A DNA stretch of 5,399 nt from an uncultured Aliterella sp. (lineage in GTDB: Bacteria; Cyanobacteriota; Cyanobacteriia; Cyanobacteriales; Chroococcidiopsidaceae), in contig CAJQOK010000247.1 of assembly GCA_905479905.1 (NCBI GenBank), forward strand, positions 1 to 5,399, read 5' to 3'. The notes beneath the pieces are model-generated. The model did no database searches and was not told the origin of the DNA. It saw only the letters and a list, made by a program, of their open reading frames with translations. The translations under genes and the position numbers were made by a program. This document shows, in pieces, positions 5,274 through 5,399 of this stretch (positions within the stretch are counted from its first letter, which is position 1; every line of letters starts with the position of its first letter).

Positions 5274-5399
5274 CTACACTGGCACAGAATACCCCAAAGC
5301 CGCCTTAACTTTACTTAAGGTATCATTGGCGACTGCTTCTGCTTTTTGTCTGCCGTCACGCAATACTGATTCTAAATAGCTTTTATCGTCCATTATTGC
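5274..5399 (-). CDS. trpS: tryptophanyl-tRNA synthetase, C-terminal fragment (5' end outside the window)
   Basis: A minus-strand frame enters at the right edge and stops at TAG (5276-5274), giving 41 residues. The end reads DDKSYLESVLRDGRQKAEA, then VANDTLSKVKAALGY and SVPV. This matches the usual C-terminal helix of bacterial TrpS, in which a Y-L--VL--GR-KAE-IA--TL--V--ALG pattern closes the protein. TrpS charges tRNA(Trp) with tryptophan. The catalytic HIGH and KMSKS motifs lie outside the window. It is followed after 97 bp by metF on the same strand. Readthrough is possible because no terminator-like hairpin with a T run is seen between them. Confidence 0.88.
   Translation of the reverse strand, partial: AIMDDKSYLESVLRDGRQKAEAVANDTLSKVKAALGYSVPV

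Overview
The window looks like ordinary chromosomal DNA from a cyanobacterium. It contains seven copies of the octamer GCGATCGC (HIP1) in 5.4 kb, far above chance. The proteins are of cyanobacterial type, and the intergenic DNA is AT-rich apart from one GC-rich palindromic element. I cannot resolve the genus; a Chroococcidiopsis-like or Nostoc-like organism is a guess from style only.

Layout, left to right. (1) The last 44 codons of a TetR-type regulator on + end at 136. (2) It faces, almost stop to stop, a large minus-strand gene for a ~545-residue conserved cyanobacterial protein of unknown function (probably DUF6930 type). That protein is split by an almost purely acidic tract. (3) A gene-poor stretch of about 380 bp (1786-2165) separates this gene from a divergent + strand cluster and must hold promoters for both. 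It carries a GC-rich palindromic repeat just ahead of the cluster. (4) The + cluster is an A-type Fe-S carrier (IscA/SufA/HesB family), a small TPR protein and a small protein with two membrane segments. It ends in a strong hairpin at 3288-3317, which probably serves both converging transcripts. (5) On the minus strand, read right to left, are the C-terminus of tryptophanyl-tRNA synthetase, a methylenetetrahydrofolate reductase and a TIGR01777-type SDR protein (relative of YfcH and of the plastid/cyanobacterial division factor GC1/SulA). The last two are 22 bp apart and look co-transcribed.

The pathways represented are Fe-S cluster delivery, one-carbon/methionine metabolism and tRNA charging. 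No mobile element, CRISPR array, RNA gene, phage gene or defence gene is visible, and I see no clear sign of a new multi-gene system. The points most worth a second look are the uncharacterised acidic-tract protein, the TPR and membrane partners of the Fe-S carrier, the hairpin between the carrier and TPR genes, and the inverted repeat in the reductase leader.
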